Part shown: positions 1 through 6,195 of the stretch, one piece after another
Layout of the letters: every line of letters starts with the position of its first letter
How positions within the stretch are numbered: position 1 is the stretch's first letter
From: Methanobacteriota archaeon
Lineage (GTDB): Archaea; Hydrothermarchaeota; Hydrothermarchaeia; Hydrothermarchaeales; BMS3B
Reading direction: 5' to 3'
DNA length: 15,461 nucleotides
Assembly (NCBI GenBank): GCA_003229935.1
Contig: QIGD01000013.1
Coordinates: forward strand, 1 to 15,461
Made by a program: the position numbers and the translations under genes
The notes under the pieces: generated by a model
What the model was told of the DNA's origin: nothing
What the model saw: only the letters and a program-made list of their open reading frames with translations
The model's database searches: none

Positions 1-179
1 ATCTGATTGGCTATCATTGACTTGAGACCAATATGTCTGACATCAGCAGAACTCCTTGTTCTTGTTTTTAATGCGATTTTTGCTACTTGCCTTGCCTTTG
101 AAAGTTCCAGCTCAAAATTACGATGATGCCTAATCTTGTATGTTAATATAATTTTTCTTTTCCATCTTTTGCTAACCAC
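1..179 (-). pseudogene. tnpB: TnpB (IS200/IS605 OrfB), N-terminal part, cut by the window edge
   Basis: The minus strand reads open from a GTG at 179 to the window edge, giving about 59 residues. They begin MVSKRWKRKIILTYKIRHH and continue through LSKARQVAKIALKTRTR, SADVRHIGLKSMIANQ. This is the N-terminal pattern of TnpB, the RNA-guided nuclease of IS200/IS605 elements: a basic start followed by an ArgLeu-rich helix and the conserved 'HIGLKS..ANQ' segment. The catalytic RuvC residues lie beyond the edge, so intactness cannot be judged. A transposon left end lies directly upstream (180-257). It is distinct from the tnpB piece at 307-834, which is a C-terminal part. I type it as a partial or pseudogene because the 3' part is not visible. 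The family call is firm; functional state is unknown. Confidence 0.75.
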
Positions 180-257
180 TAATTATAAATATATGTCACT
201 AATATATGACTATTTTGGTGGCAATTAAATGTGGTGGGCTTTCCCGCTCACTATATC
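180..257 (-). repeat. IS200/IS605 left end abutting a TTAC target
   Basis: Read on the minus strand, this runs TTAC (261-258), then GATATAGTGAGCGGGAAAGC, CCACC, an AT-rich stretch containing ATTTAATTGCCACCAAAATA, and ends at the tnpB start. The same order of blocks occurs at 8336-8235 before the tnpA remnant. Both are preceded by TTAC on the same strand. IS608-type elements insert 3' to a TTAC tetranucleotide, which fits. The boundary at 257 is inferred from the two copies agreeing up to GATAT. Confidence 0.65.
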
Positions 258-306
258 GTAAAATAGCTGAGAAGATTGATATGGGAATAGTCGATATATG
301 TGTGAA

Positions 307-834
307 CTACTCCCCACTTACGCCGGGCGCTTCCTGAGTCATAGGTGTAACTTGTGTTAGACCTAGAACATGCATCAAATAGGTATATTCCTTGCCTATT
401 TGTTGTAATTCTCTCTTTAATAGGTTTATGGCAGCATTAAAGTGCCTATCAAAAACCAACCTACAGTAAGGGCATTTGTGTACTTTAATACTGAGGTTTT
501 TCTTGACTATTTTACCACAAGAGGAACATTCTTGAGACGTGTTTTTAGGGTTTAGAAAAGTTACTACTTTACCAGCTCACTCTGCCTTATATGCAATAAA
601 CGATTGTAACATATTCCATGACACATCTGATATCGATTTATCTAAATGGTGATTTCTAATCATGTTCTTTATCTTCAAATCTTCAAATGCAATAAAATCG
701 TATTGAGCCACAAGCTTCCTGCTAAGTTTATGATGAAAATCAATTCTTTGCTGTCTGGCATGCCTGTGAACCTTAGCCAACTTAACTCTCTGCTTGTTTC
801 TATTACGATAGCCTTTATCCTTTCTTGATAACTT
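307..834 (-). pseudogene. tnpB: TnpB (IS200/IS605 OrfB), C-terminal remnant with internal stop
   Basis: The minus strand encodes about 175 residues of the C-terminal half of TnpB. It starts abruptly at LSRKDKGYRNRNKQRVKLAK and continues through HKLSRKLVAQYDFIAFEDLK, which carries the second RuvC acidic residue (Glu in FEDLK). A TGA at 577-579 then interrupts it, where TnpB normally has Trp (YKAE-stop-AGK). Beyond the stop the frame stays open. It contains the zinc ribbon (CSSCGK ... CPYC), then DRHFNAAINL, and ends with TAG at 307-309. In active TnpB the third catalytic Asp lies in D-x-N; here that position is His (DRH-F-N). The RuvC-I part is missing, the coding trace stopping where the malic enzyme gene ends (833). 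The TAG lies inside the element's right end (TGAACTACTCCCCAC on the plus strand, 303-317). It is a dead fragment on three counts: truncation, stop and lost catalytic residue. Confidence 0.85.
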
Positions 835-2194
835 AAGCTGATTTTTCTGATTCCTCCACTGGCATGGGAATTATCCCAGAGTTCATCAGCACCTCTGTCT
901 CCTTCCGGGCTCTTTTTATAATCATTGTGGCATTTTTAATGAGTTCTTCTCTTGTTTTTTTCACCCTAGCAACTTTTTCATTCATGGCTTTTATTCCCAC
1001 TGCAGCAGCCTCCCTAGGATATACATCCCAGTCTTCCATGGTTGGGATGATATATTCCTCTGATATACCCCTTTCCTGGGCAAAACCTGCCACTTCTTCT
1101 GCAGCGGCAATTGCCATTCCATCAGTAATTTCTGTTGCCATCACGTCCAGAGCACCTCTTAATATAGCTGGAAAAACAAGGGAATTGTTCACCTGGTTTG
1201 GAAAATCTGACCTCCCAGTAGCTACAACTCTTGCACCAGCTTCTTTTGCTTCCCATGGCCATATTTCAGGTATAGGATTGGCACCGGCAATAACAATTGC
1301 ATCTGATGCCATGGAAGAAACCCATTCCTTTTTAATGATTCCTGGACCTGGCATCGAAAATGCTATGCAAATATCCGCATCCTTCATTGCTTCCGGTACA
1401 CTACCCCTGATATCTTCTCTGTTTGAAACCTCTGCAATCTCCCTTTTTTTCACATTTTCTGGGTTTTTGATGTCCTCTCTCCCTCTATATATTATCCCTC
1501 TGGTATCTACCACAACAATATTCTGTGGTGGAAATCCATATTCGGTCATAAGGCGAAATATCGTAACATTGGCTGATCCTGCTCCTATCATGGAGATTTT
1601 AACATCCTTTTTATCCTTTCCCACCAGTTTTAAGCTATTTATGATTGCTGCCAGTGTTACTGTAGCGGTGCCAAGCTGGTCATCATGCCATACAGGAATA
1701 TCCAACTCCTCCCTGAGTCTCTCAACTATGGTGAAGCATTTTGGTTTTTCAATATCTTCCAAGCTTATAGCACCAAAACCTGGCTCAATCCATCTGCAGA
1801 ATTTTATTATTTCTTCAGGGTTTTCTGTATTGATGCATAGAGGAATTGCATCCACACCCCCAAGGTATTTAAATAATAGTGCTTTCCCTTCCATCACAGG
1901 CAATGCACCTTTTGGTCCTATATTCCCCAGACCAAGAACCCTGGAGCCATCTGTAACAATGGCAACAGTATTCCCCTTGTTTGTATGTGTATATACTTCT
2001 CCGGGATTTTCGGCTATATCTCTGGCAGGTGCTGCAACCCCAGGAGAGTACCACACGGAAAGGTCTTCTATGTCCTTAATTCTACATCTGGGAGTAATTT
2101 CAATTTTTCCCCTGTAAAAAGCATGTAGTTTCAGGGCTTCTTCTTGTTTCCCCTTTACGGACGAAAGTTTTTTTTCATCAATCCTTTCATGCAT
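833..2194 (-). CDS. Malic enzyme (malate dehydrogenase, oxaloacetate-decarboxylating)
   Basis: Oxidative decarboxylation of malate to pyruvate with NAD(P)+, cytosolic. From the ATG at 2194 it has 453 residues, the size of the short malic enzyme domain without a fused phosphotransacetylase. Visible in order (from this ATG): the Tyr motif VWYSPGVAAPA near residue 48; GNIGPKGALPVMEGKALLFK near 90-109 with the catalytic Lys; metal-binding SLEDI near 145; VWHDDQLGTA near 168-177; the Rossmann loop GAGSAN near 204-209; and GRSDFPNQVNNSLVFPAILR near 327-346. A TTG at 2203 could add three residues, but the ATG opens the conserved part (MHERIDEKK); no strong ribosome binding site favours either. In most relatives the HDDQ motif is followed by His; here it is Leu, worth noting. 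The gene is last in the CoA-binding/iorA/iorB/mae run on the same strand, but a 130-bp gap with transposon debris separates it from iorB. Its stop codon lies at the junction with the tnpB remnant. Cofactor preference is not determined. Confidence 0.93.
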   Translation of the reverse strand: MHERIDEKKLSSVKGKQEEALKLHAFYRGKIEITPRCRIKDIEDLSVWYSPGVAAPARDIAENPGEVYTHTNKGNTVAIVTDGSRVLGLGNIGPKGALPVMEGKALLFKYLGGVDAIPLCINTENPEEIIKFCRWIEPGFGAISLEDIEKPKCFTIVERLREELDIPVWHDDQLGTATVTLAAIINSLKLVGKDKKDVKISMIGAGSANVTIFRLMTEYGFPPQNIVVVDTRGIIYRGREDIKNPENVKKREIAEVSNREDIRGSVPEAMKDADICIAFSMPGPGIIKKEWVSSMASDAIVIAGANPIPEIWPWEAKEAGARVVATGRSDFPNQVNNSLVFPAILRGALDVMATEITDGMAIAAAEEVAGFAQERGISEEYIIPTMEDWDVYPREAAAVGIKAMNEKVARVKKTREELIKNATMIIKRARKETEVLMNSGIIPMPVEESEKSA

Positions 2195-2324
2195 ACTATC
2201 CAAAGCTGTTCTCTGGACTTTTATATCTTGTGGAATTATGTGCAGATGTATGTATTCTATGAACTACTCCCATATGACAGAATGGACTCCTGCTCAACGA
2301 AGATAAAGTGAAGTTTGAGCTTTT
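2195..2324. other. Gap between iorB and the malic enzyme gene with a transposon-end scrap
   Basis: No gene is seen here. Positions 2260-2273 (TGAACTACTCCCAT) match the right-end sequence of the tnpB remnant at 303-316 (TGAACTACTCCCCA) apart from one base, so this is probably a leftover IS605 end. Nothing else of the element is recognisable nearby. I see no convincing TATA box on the minus strand for the malic enzyme gene, so read-through from the ior genes is plausible but unproven. Confidence 0.4.
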
Positions 2325-2909
2325 TCATTTTTTTACAGCTATTCTACCGAGTTCAAATGCTCTGAGGTTTATATCTGCAGTTTCAGGAGATACCTGACTG
2401 AGAAGGATTTCTTTCAGCACATCCTGTCTGAGAGGGAAATCCTCCATTGTAGATAGAGCGCCTAGCATTACTGTATTACCTGTGAGAGGGTTACCTGCCC
2501 TTTTTGCAAGACTATAGGCATCAACAGGGAAAACCTCTGCATATCTCATGAGATTCTCAAGGATGTCTTCGAGAGGAGGATATATACCTATGCCCGACTG
2601 GGCTGCTGAGGGTACTATTCTGAATGTTGAAACAAGGGCTCTACATTTTTTACTTATATAACTGAGATATCGCAGAGCTTCAACAGGCTCGAGAGCTACA
2701 AGATAGTCCACCTCGCCATGAGGAATCAAAGGTGCTCTGGCACTGCCTATTCTTATATGAGATACAACGCTTCCGCCACGCTGGGCCATGCCATGAGTCT
2801 CACTGGCTCTAACACTGAGATTCTGGACTATAGCAGCATTTCCAAGTATATTGCTTATAAACAGTATACCCTGACCTCCAACACCAGCAATGAGAATATT
2901 TTTAATCAT
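2325..2909 (-). CDS. iorB: Indolepyruvate:ferredoxin oxidoreductase, beta subunit
   Basis: The small subunit of the enzyme that converts indolepyruvate and other aryl-pyruvates to aryl-acetyl-CoA and CO2, reducing ferredoxin. About 194 residues, the normal length. It carries the gamma-domain nucleotide-like fold of 2-oxoacid:ferredoxin oxidoreductases: GVGGQGILF near the N-terminus, then RASETHGMAQRGGSVVSHIR, which is diagnostic for IorB, and the tail motif GNPLTGNTVMLGA. Two start codons are six bases apart (2915 and 2909). The ribosome binding site AGGGAG (2923-2918) is only 2 bases from the first but 8 from the second, so I choose 2909 (MIKNILIAGVGGQG). Either start overlaps the end of iorA, pointing to translational coupling and equal subunit supply. 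No truncation or odd residue is seen. Substrate class is inferred from family membership. Confidence 0.95.
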   Translation of the reverse strand: MIKNILIAGVGGQGILFISNILGNAAIVQNLSVRASETHGMAQRGGSVVSHIRIGSARAPLIPHGEVDYLVALEPVEALRYLSYISKKCRALVSTFRIVPSAAQSGIGIYPPLEDILENLMRYAEVFPVDAYSLAKRAGNPLTGNTVMLGALSTMEDFPLRQDVLKEILLSQVSPETADINLRAFELGRIAVKK

Positions 2910-4731
2910 TTTCATCTCTCCCTATAGCTTCAACAGGACAAACTATTATACAGAGGTCACAGCCTGTGCATAGTTCAGGAATCATCTTTGCTTTTCCTCT
3001 TTCCCAACTAACAGCAGGGCATCCTATCTTCAGGCAGGCTCTGCATCCTCTGCATAGGTACCCCTCGCACTTCTCTCTTGTAACTTTAGGAGGGGTTCTC
3101 CAGAGGCCCAACTTTCTTCCCATAAGAGCACAGGGTTCCTCTGCTATAATAACCCTGACCCCAGACAGGTCAATGGCATTTTTTATAACCTCTATACTTG
3201 CCTCAAGATCACTTGGCTTGACCTTGGCAACAAAATCCACCTTCAAGGCTTTTACAAGCTCTTCAAGGTCAACAGCCACTGTTTTGGTGCCGATAGCAGT
3301 GACCCCTACACCAGGGTTGGGTTGATGCCCTGTCATAGCTGTTGTTCTGTTATCCATTATTATCAAAAGAATATTTGCCCTGTTGTAAACTGCATTCAGA
3401 AGGGATGGTATGCCTGCATGAAAAAAAGTGGAATCACCAATAAGAGCAATAATATCTTCTTCAACTCCTGCATGGTAGAAGCCCTGGGCAATACCAAGGC
3501 TGGAGCCCATGCACAGGCATGTATCCATTGTTTTTAATGGCTCCAGTGCGCCCAAAGTGTAGCATCCTATATCACCGGAATAAATCTTCTTTTCTGTGAT
3601 TTTCTTCAGGGCATAGTAAAGTGCCCTGTGACCACAGCCCGGACAAAGGACAGGTGGTCTTGGCACAGGAGAAATATCTTCTCTCTTTACTCTTTCAATC
3701 TCGAGGCCAAGAAAACCTGCCACTGCATTCTTAACAATCTCTACATTGAATTCACCATCTCTGGGCAATATATCCTTGCCAGAAACTTCAATATCGCCTG
3801 CCAGTGCCTTAACCTGTTCTTCAAGGAAGGGCTCAAGCTCCTCCACAACAAGAATCCTGTCAATTTTAGAAAGAAATCTTTTTACAAGCTGTTTCGGGAA
3901 GGGATTTGTTATTCCCAACTCAAAAAGTGAAACTTCAGCACCCAGGGCATCAATAGCTTCTCTGACATAATTTCTTGAGACACCTGAAGTTATAATGCCA
4001 TAGCTCCCATTTAACCTGATATTATTCAGAGTGCTTTCACTGGCATAGCTCTCCATTTCCTCAAGCTTTTTATTCAGTTCTCTGTGAAGTAGCCGTGCAT
4101 TTGCTGGTATGCACACATAGCGTGAGAAGTTCTTTTTAAACTCAGATTTCATACCACTTTTAGGAAGCACTCCGACAAGAACATCACCTCTGGCATGATT
4201 TATCCGTGTTGTTGTTCTTAGCATAACTGGTATTGAAAACTTCTCTGAAATCTCAAAAGCTTTTATGGTGTAATCCATGGCTGACTGAGCATCATAGGGC
4301 TCGAGACAGAAGATTTTTGTGAATTTAGCAAGAATCCTGTTGTCCTGCTCATTCTGAGATGAATGAGCCCCAGGGTCATCAGCACTCACAAGTACAAGAG
4401 CACCAGACACACCTGTATAGGCAATAGTTGCAAGAGCATCAAGTGCAACATTTACCCCTACATGCTTCATGGCTGTAAGACACCTCAAACCAGAATAGCT
4501 GGCGCCTATAGCAACTTCAAGGGCTACTTTTTCATTCACACTCCACTCAGCATAGAAACCAAGTTCTCTCGCAGAAGATGCAAGAGCGTCAAGAATTTCG
4601 CTTGAGGGTGTGCCAGGATATGCTGAGGCAAGATTAAGGCCAGCTTCAAGAGCTCCCCTTGCTATGGCATGGTTTCCGAGAAGAAAATACCTGTTTCCTT
4701 CTTTGAGTGTGTGAAGCTTAGGTTTCGCCAT
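2902..4731 (-). CDS. iorA: Indolepyruvate:ferredoxin oxidoreductase, alpha subunit
   Basis: The catalytic subunit of IorAB, 609 residues, full length. The N-terminal pyrimidine-binding domain has ASAYPGTPSSEIL (36-48), ATAM-like CLTAMKHVGVNVALDAL (84-100) and SADDPGAHSSQNEQDNR (117-132). The second TPP domain begins with PPVLCPGCGHRALYYAL (359-375) and has the Mg-TPP motif GDSTFFHAG (432-440) running to MDN (459-461). The C-terminus is a two-cluster ferredoxin domain: Cys560, 563, 566 and 571 in CRGCRACLKIGCP, and Cys588, 591, 594 and 598 in CTGCDLCIIVCP. These relay electrons to external ferredoxin. The start ATG at 4731 is preceded by GAGG at good distance. It lies 16 bases after the CoA-binding gene and overlaps iorB, so the three form one transcription unit. 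In archaea this enzyme serves aromatic amino-acid breakdown or, run backwards with reduced ferredoxin, synthesis; the sequence does not tell which. Confidence 0.97.
   Translation of the reverse strand: MAKPKLHTLKEGNRYFLLGNHAIARGALEAGLNLASAYPGTPSSEILDALASSARELGFYAEWSVNEKVALEVAIGASYSGLRCLTAMKHVGVNVALDALATIAYTGVSGALVLVSADDPGAHSSQNEQDNRILAKFTKIFCLEPYDAQSAMDYTIKAFEISEKFSIPVMLRTTTRINHARGDVLVGVLPKSGMKSEFKKNFSRYVCIPANARLLHRELNKKLEEMESYASESTLNNIRLNGSYGIITSGVSRNYVREAIDALGAEVSLFELGITNPFPKQLVKRFLSKIDRILVVEELEPFLEEQVKALAGDIEVSGKDILPRDGEFNVEIVKNAVAGFLGLEIERVKREDISPVPRPPVLCPGCGHRALYYALKKITEKKIYSGDIGCYTLGALEPLKTMDTCLCMGSSLGIAQGFYHAGVEEDIIALIGDSTFFHAGIPSLLNAVYNRANILLIIMDNRTTAMTGHQPNPGVGVTAIGTKTVAVDLEELVKALKVDFVAKVKPSDLEASIEVIKNAIDLSGVRVIIAEEPCALMGRKLGLWRTPPKVTREKCEGYLCRGCRACLKIGCPAVSWERGKAKMIPELCTGCDLCIIVCPVEAIGRDEND
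2918..2923 (-). promoter_or_regulatory. Ribosome binding site deciding the iorB start
   Basis: AGGGAG on the minus strand lies inside the 3' end of iorA. Its spacing of 8 bases to the ATG at 2909, against 2 bases to the ATG at 2915, supports the downstream start. Confidence 0.6.
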
Positions 4732-4747
4732 GGTTAATCCTCTGGAA

Positions 4748-5149
4748 CTATTTAGAGCCTATGAGCCTTTCATGCTCCTGTTTTATACAGCGGTTCATTA
4801 TGACCTTCAGGCCAGCTTTCTCTGCCTTCTCAGCTGCTTCCTTATTAAATATACCGAGCTGGAGCCACAGTACATTTGCTTTTTTTGCAATAGCTTCTTC
4901 TGCTATACCTGGAGTCTCTTCATCTGGCCTGAAGACATTTACTATGTCTATCTCGTCTGGTATATCCTCAAGCTTTTTGTATGCCTTCTCTCCAAGAATT
5001 TCCTCTGCAAAAGGATTTACTGGTATAATCTTATAGCCCTGCATCTTCATGTATAGAGGTACTTTGTGAGCCTCCTTGGCAGGATTTGTTGAACAGCCCA
5101 CAACAGCTATATTTCTACTCTCTCTCAGAATTCTTTCAATTTCATTCAT
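4748..5149 (-). CDS. CoA-binding domain protein (small, stand-alone, YccU-like)
   Basis: A 133-residue single-domain Rossmann protein of the CoA_binding_2 type. Features: the nucleotide loop IAVVGCSTNPAKEAHKVP (14-31), GYKIIPVNPF (38-47), DIVNVFRPDEETP (68-80), LWLQLGI (94-100) and the terminal VIMNRCIKQEH (116-126), all in family order. The domain resembles the CoA-binding part of ADP-forming acyl-CoA synthetases, but no ligase or ATP-grasp part is present. It is first in the run before iorA and iorB, whose product is an aryl-acetyl-CoA, so a role in handling or sensing CoA or acyl-CoA is reasonable but inferred. The start ATG at 5149 follows a TATA box by about 45 bases. The length equals that of stand-alone relatives, so it is not a fragment. 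Confidence 0.9.
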   Translation of the reverse strand: MNEIERILRESRNIAVVGCSTNPAKEAHKVPLYMKMQGYKIIPVNPFAEEILGEKAYKKLEDIPDEIDIVNVFRPDEETPGIAEEAIAKKANVLWLQLGIFNKEAAEKAEKAGLKVIMNRCIKQEHERLIGSK

Positions 5150-5193
5150 ACTAGAATTTAAAGAAGTTTAACATTTGAATTTTAGGTAAGTTT

Positions 5194-5202
5194 TTTATAA
5201 AG
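5194..5202 (-). promoter_or_regulatory. Candidate TATA box of the CoA-binding/iorAB operon
   Basis: The minus strand reads CTTTATAAA, the archaeal TATA consensus, about 45 bases before the ATG at 5149. Transcription would start near 5172-5170, leaving a short leader. A transposon-end hairpin begins about 12 bases upstream (5214), so the region upstream of the promoter is of mobile-element origin. Confidence 0.55.
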
Positions 5203-5213
5203 GGTGAAAATTA

Positions 5214-5254
5214 GGCAATTCTTCCCACCCATGAAGGAGGTGGGTATCCTTGCC
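5214..5254 (+). repeat. Solo IS200/IS605-type right-end hairpin
   Basis: CAATTCTTCCCACCC...GGTGGGTATCCTTGCC: the stem CCCACC (5224-5229) pairs with GGTGGG (5239-5244). The same framework (CAATC/T ... hairpin ... TTG/TCTCG ending) occurs at 8463-8500 and 15288-15324 with different stem bases. The layout is that of the right end of many tnpB-only elements. No transposon body lies beside it. Its right border fuses directly to the middle of a PAC2-like reading frame, so an insertion followed by deletion probably removed the front of that gene. Confidence 0.6.
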
Positions 5255-5570
5255 CAGATTTGATGAGGGAGCTATAGGTGTGGTATCAAGGCAGATACTT
5301 CTATATGCAATAACTGCAAAGATTCCAGCATTCATCCTGCTGGCAGAGACAAAGGAAATGAACCCTGGTCCCAAGGCAAATGCAGGAATCCTTAAAGTAC
5401 TTGGCAAAATTCTTAACTTTGATATTGATCTGGCATACTGCCACGGTAAAGACCGTGGGCTTTCTGCTTAAAATATCGTAACAACTCTTATTAAAGAGGC
5501 TGAGAATATTGAAGCATAGATGGAAGAACTGACAAGGCAAACGAGGAAGATTAAGCGGAAGGGGTTCTAA
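5255..5570 (+). pseudogene. PAC2-family protein (proteasome-assembly-chaperone-like), C-terminal remnant
   Basis: The frame reads RFDEGAIGVVSRQILLYAIT, AKIPAFILLAETKEMNPGPK and ANAGILKVLGKILNFDID, then, after an inserted hairpin element at 5430-5477, VTTLIKEAENIEA, a TAG (5517-5519) and MEELTRQTRKIKRKGF with a TAA at 5568. This matches the C-terminal half of archaeal PAC2 proteins: a GAIG..S..LLY segment, a LAET loop, N/A..LLEVL, and a final 'LIKEAENIE..MEEL' coiled helix. The N-terminal half is absent, replaced by a transposon-end hairpin. Three lesions are visible: loss of the front, an insertion that adds a stop, and a CAG-to-TAG change. Family assignment is from pattern recognition; archaeal PAC2 proteins are often called proteasome assembly chaperones on homology only. 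Confidence 0.7.
5430..5477 (-). mobile_element. Minimal single-hairpin IS200/605-like element inside the PAC2 remnant
   Basis: Plus strand CTGGCATACTGCCACGG, TAAAGA, CCGTGGGCTTTCTGC, TTAAAATATC. Its first block matches the CTGACATACTCCCACG ends at 7260 and 7857; its last block matches the GTGGGCTTTCCCGCTCA..ATATC left ends at 257 and 8336. On the minus strand it follows TTAC (5481-5478), as both left ends do. Removing 48 bp (or 45 bp if the border is 5433) joins GAT to GTAACAACTCTT and restores an open frame reading FDID-VTTLIKEAENIEA. It encodes nothing, so it must have been moved by a transposase acting in trans. Confidence 0.65.
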
Positions 5571-5819
5571 CTAGGGTTGTTGCTAAGGAATTTGCTATGC
5601 GAAGAGTTGAATTTATTCGGTAAACGAGGTCGAGGAACAGGAGGTTGAGATGGCGAGGCTAAAGCTGGAGATGGTTAATACATGCAGAGCAACTAAAGCT
5701 GAAGGTTGTGGTATTGTGAGGGAAACTATTTTCTATTTCTCCCAGGAAGTTATTTAGTGCTGGTGAACCATCACTACAATAAGATTTATGTAGTTAACAG
5801 CTTTCTCCAGAAAGAGTAT
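5571..5819. other. Gene-free stretch between the PAC2 remnant and tRNA-Met
   Basis: No intact gene. A short plus-strand frame around 5632-5757 reads EVEEQEVEMARLKLEMVN and onward to a TAG, with purine-rich codons like real coding DNA, but has no start or recognised family; it may be debris of a lost gene. AAGATTTATG (about 5781-5790) is a weak TATA candidate for the tRNA. Confidence 0.35.
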
Positions 5820-5929
5820 GCCGGGGTAACTCAGACTGGTAGAGTGCCACGCTCATAGGGAGAGGTTCAAACCTCAATGGGCACTCCTGGGATACGTGGA
5901 AGTCGTGGGTTCGAAGCCCATCCCCGGCA
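5820..5929 (+). tRNA. trnM: tRNA-Met(CAU), elongator type, with a 36-base intron
   Basis: Acceptor GCCGGGG (5820-5826) pairs with CCCCGGC (5922-5928); discriminator A5929. The D-stem is ACTC/GAGT. The anticodon stem CCACG (5847-5851) pairs with CGTGG (5895-5899). The loop is CTCATA plus A, anticodon CAT. The T-arm is GTGGG-TTCGAAG-CCCAT. G1-C72 and the GCCGGGG acceptor fit elongator Met rather than the initiator; an Ile2 tRNA with a modified CAU is less likely. CCA is not encoded. The intron sits at the canonical 37/38 position, giving a mature tRNA of 74 bases before CCA. It is the only clearly intact gene between 5203 and 7700. Confidence 0.93.
5858..5893 (+). other. tRNA intron with a bulge-helix-bulge splice motif
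   Basis: Central helix: CTCA of the anticodon loop pairs with TGGG (intron, 5888-5891). The 5' bulge is TAG, cut after A5857; the 3' bulge is ATA, cut after T5893. An outer helix GGAG (5859-5862) pairs with CTCC (5884-5887). This is the standard substrate of the archaeal tRNA splicing endonuclease and supports the archaeal assignment. Confidence 0.88.
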
Positions 5930-6195
5930 CTTCTTAACCACATTAAGAGCCTTCATTAGTGTATAAATAGCCTTGAAGTCAGAGTTGTTTATAACGATGG
6001 CTGATGAGGATATACACAGACAGAACAAGTTTTTTGATAAGCCAATATAGAGGATATTAAGTGTTAGTGCCCGCCCAAATTTTCACAAAAATCGTCCTCA
6101 TCACCATGTATTTATCTCAGGATGACTGTTGTTTTTTTCATAGGTCTTTAACTGTTAACCTGATTTTCTAAATTTTTGATTCATATCTAAATAGG
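5930..6195. other. Gene-free stretch between tRNA-Met and the Fic remnant
   Basis: AT-rich with no recognisable gene. A 17-codon ATG frame at 5997-6050 (MADEDIHRQNKFFDKPI) is too short to support. A loose inverted repeat pairs GATGAGGA near 6004 with TCCTCATC near 6101. A T-run lies around 6131-6137. Confidence 0.4.

Noticed and set aside
864..2117. Long plus-strand open frame (417 codons) opposite the malic enzyme gene
   Set aside because: Product has no recognisable motif and is the antisense shadow of a clearly conserved enzyme.
5195..5540. Minus-strand open frames opposite the PAC2 remnant
   Set aside because: They run through transposon hairpins and have no recognisable content; the plus-strand PAC2 trace explains the region.
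5997..6110. C/D-box guide RNA, from CTGATGA at 6001 and GTGATGA on the opposite strand near 6105
   Set aside because: No matching D/D' boxes (CTGA) at proper spacing were found on either strand.
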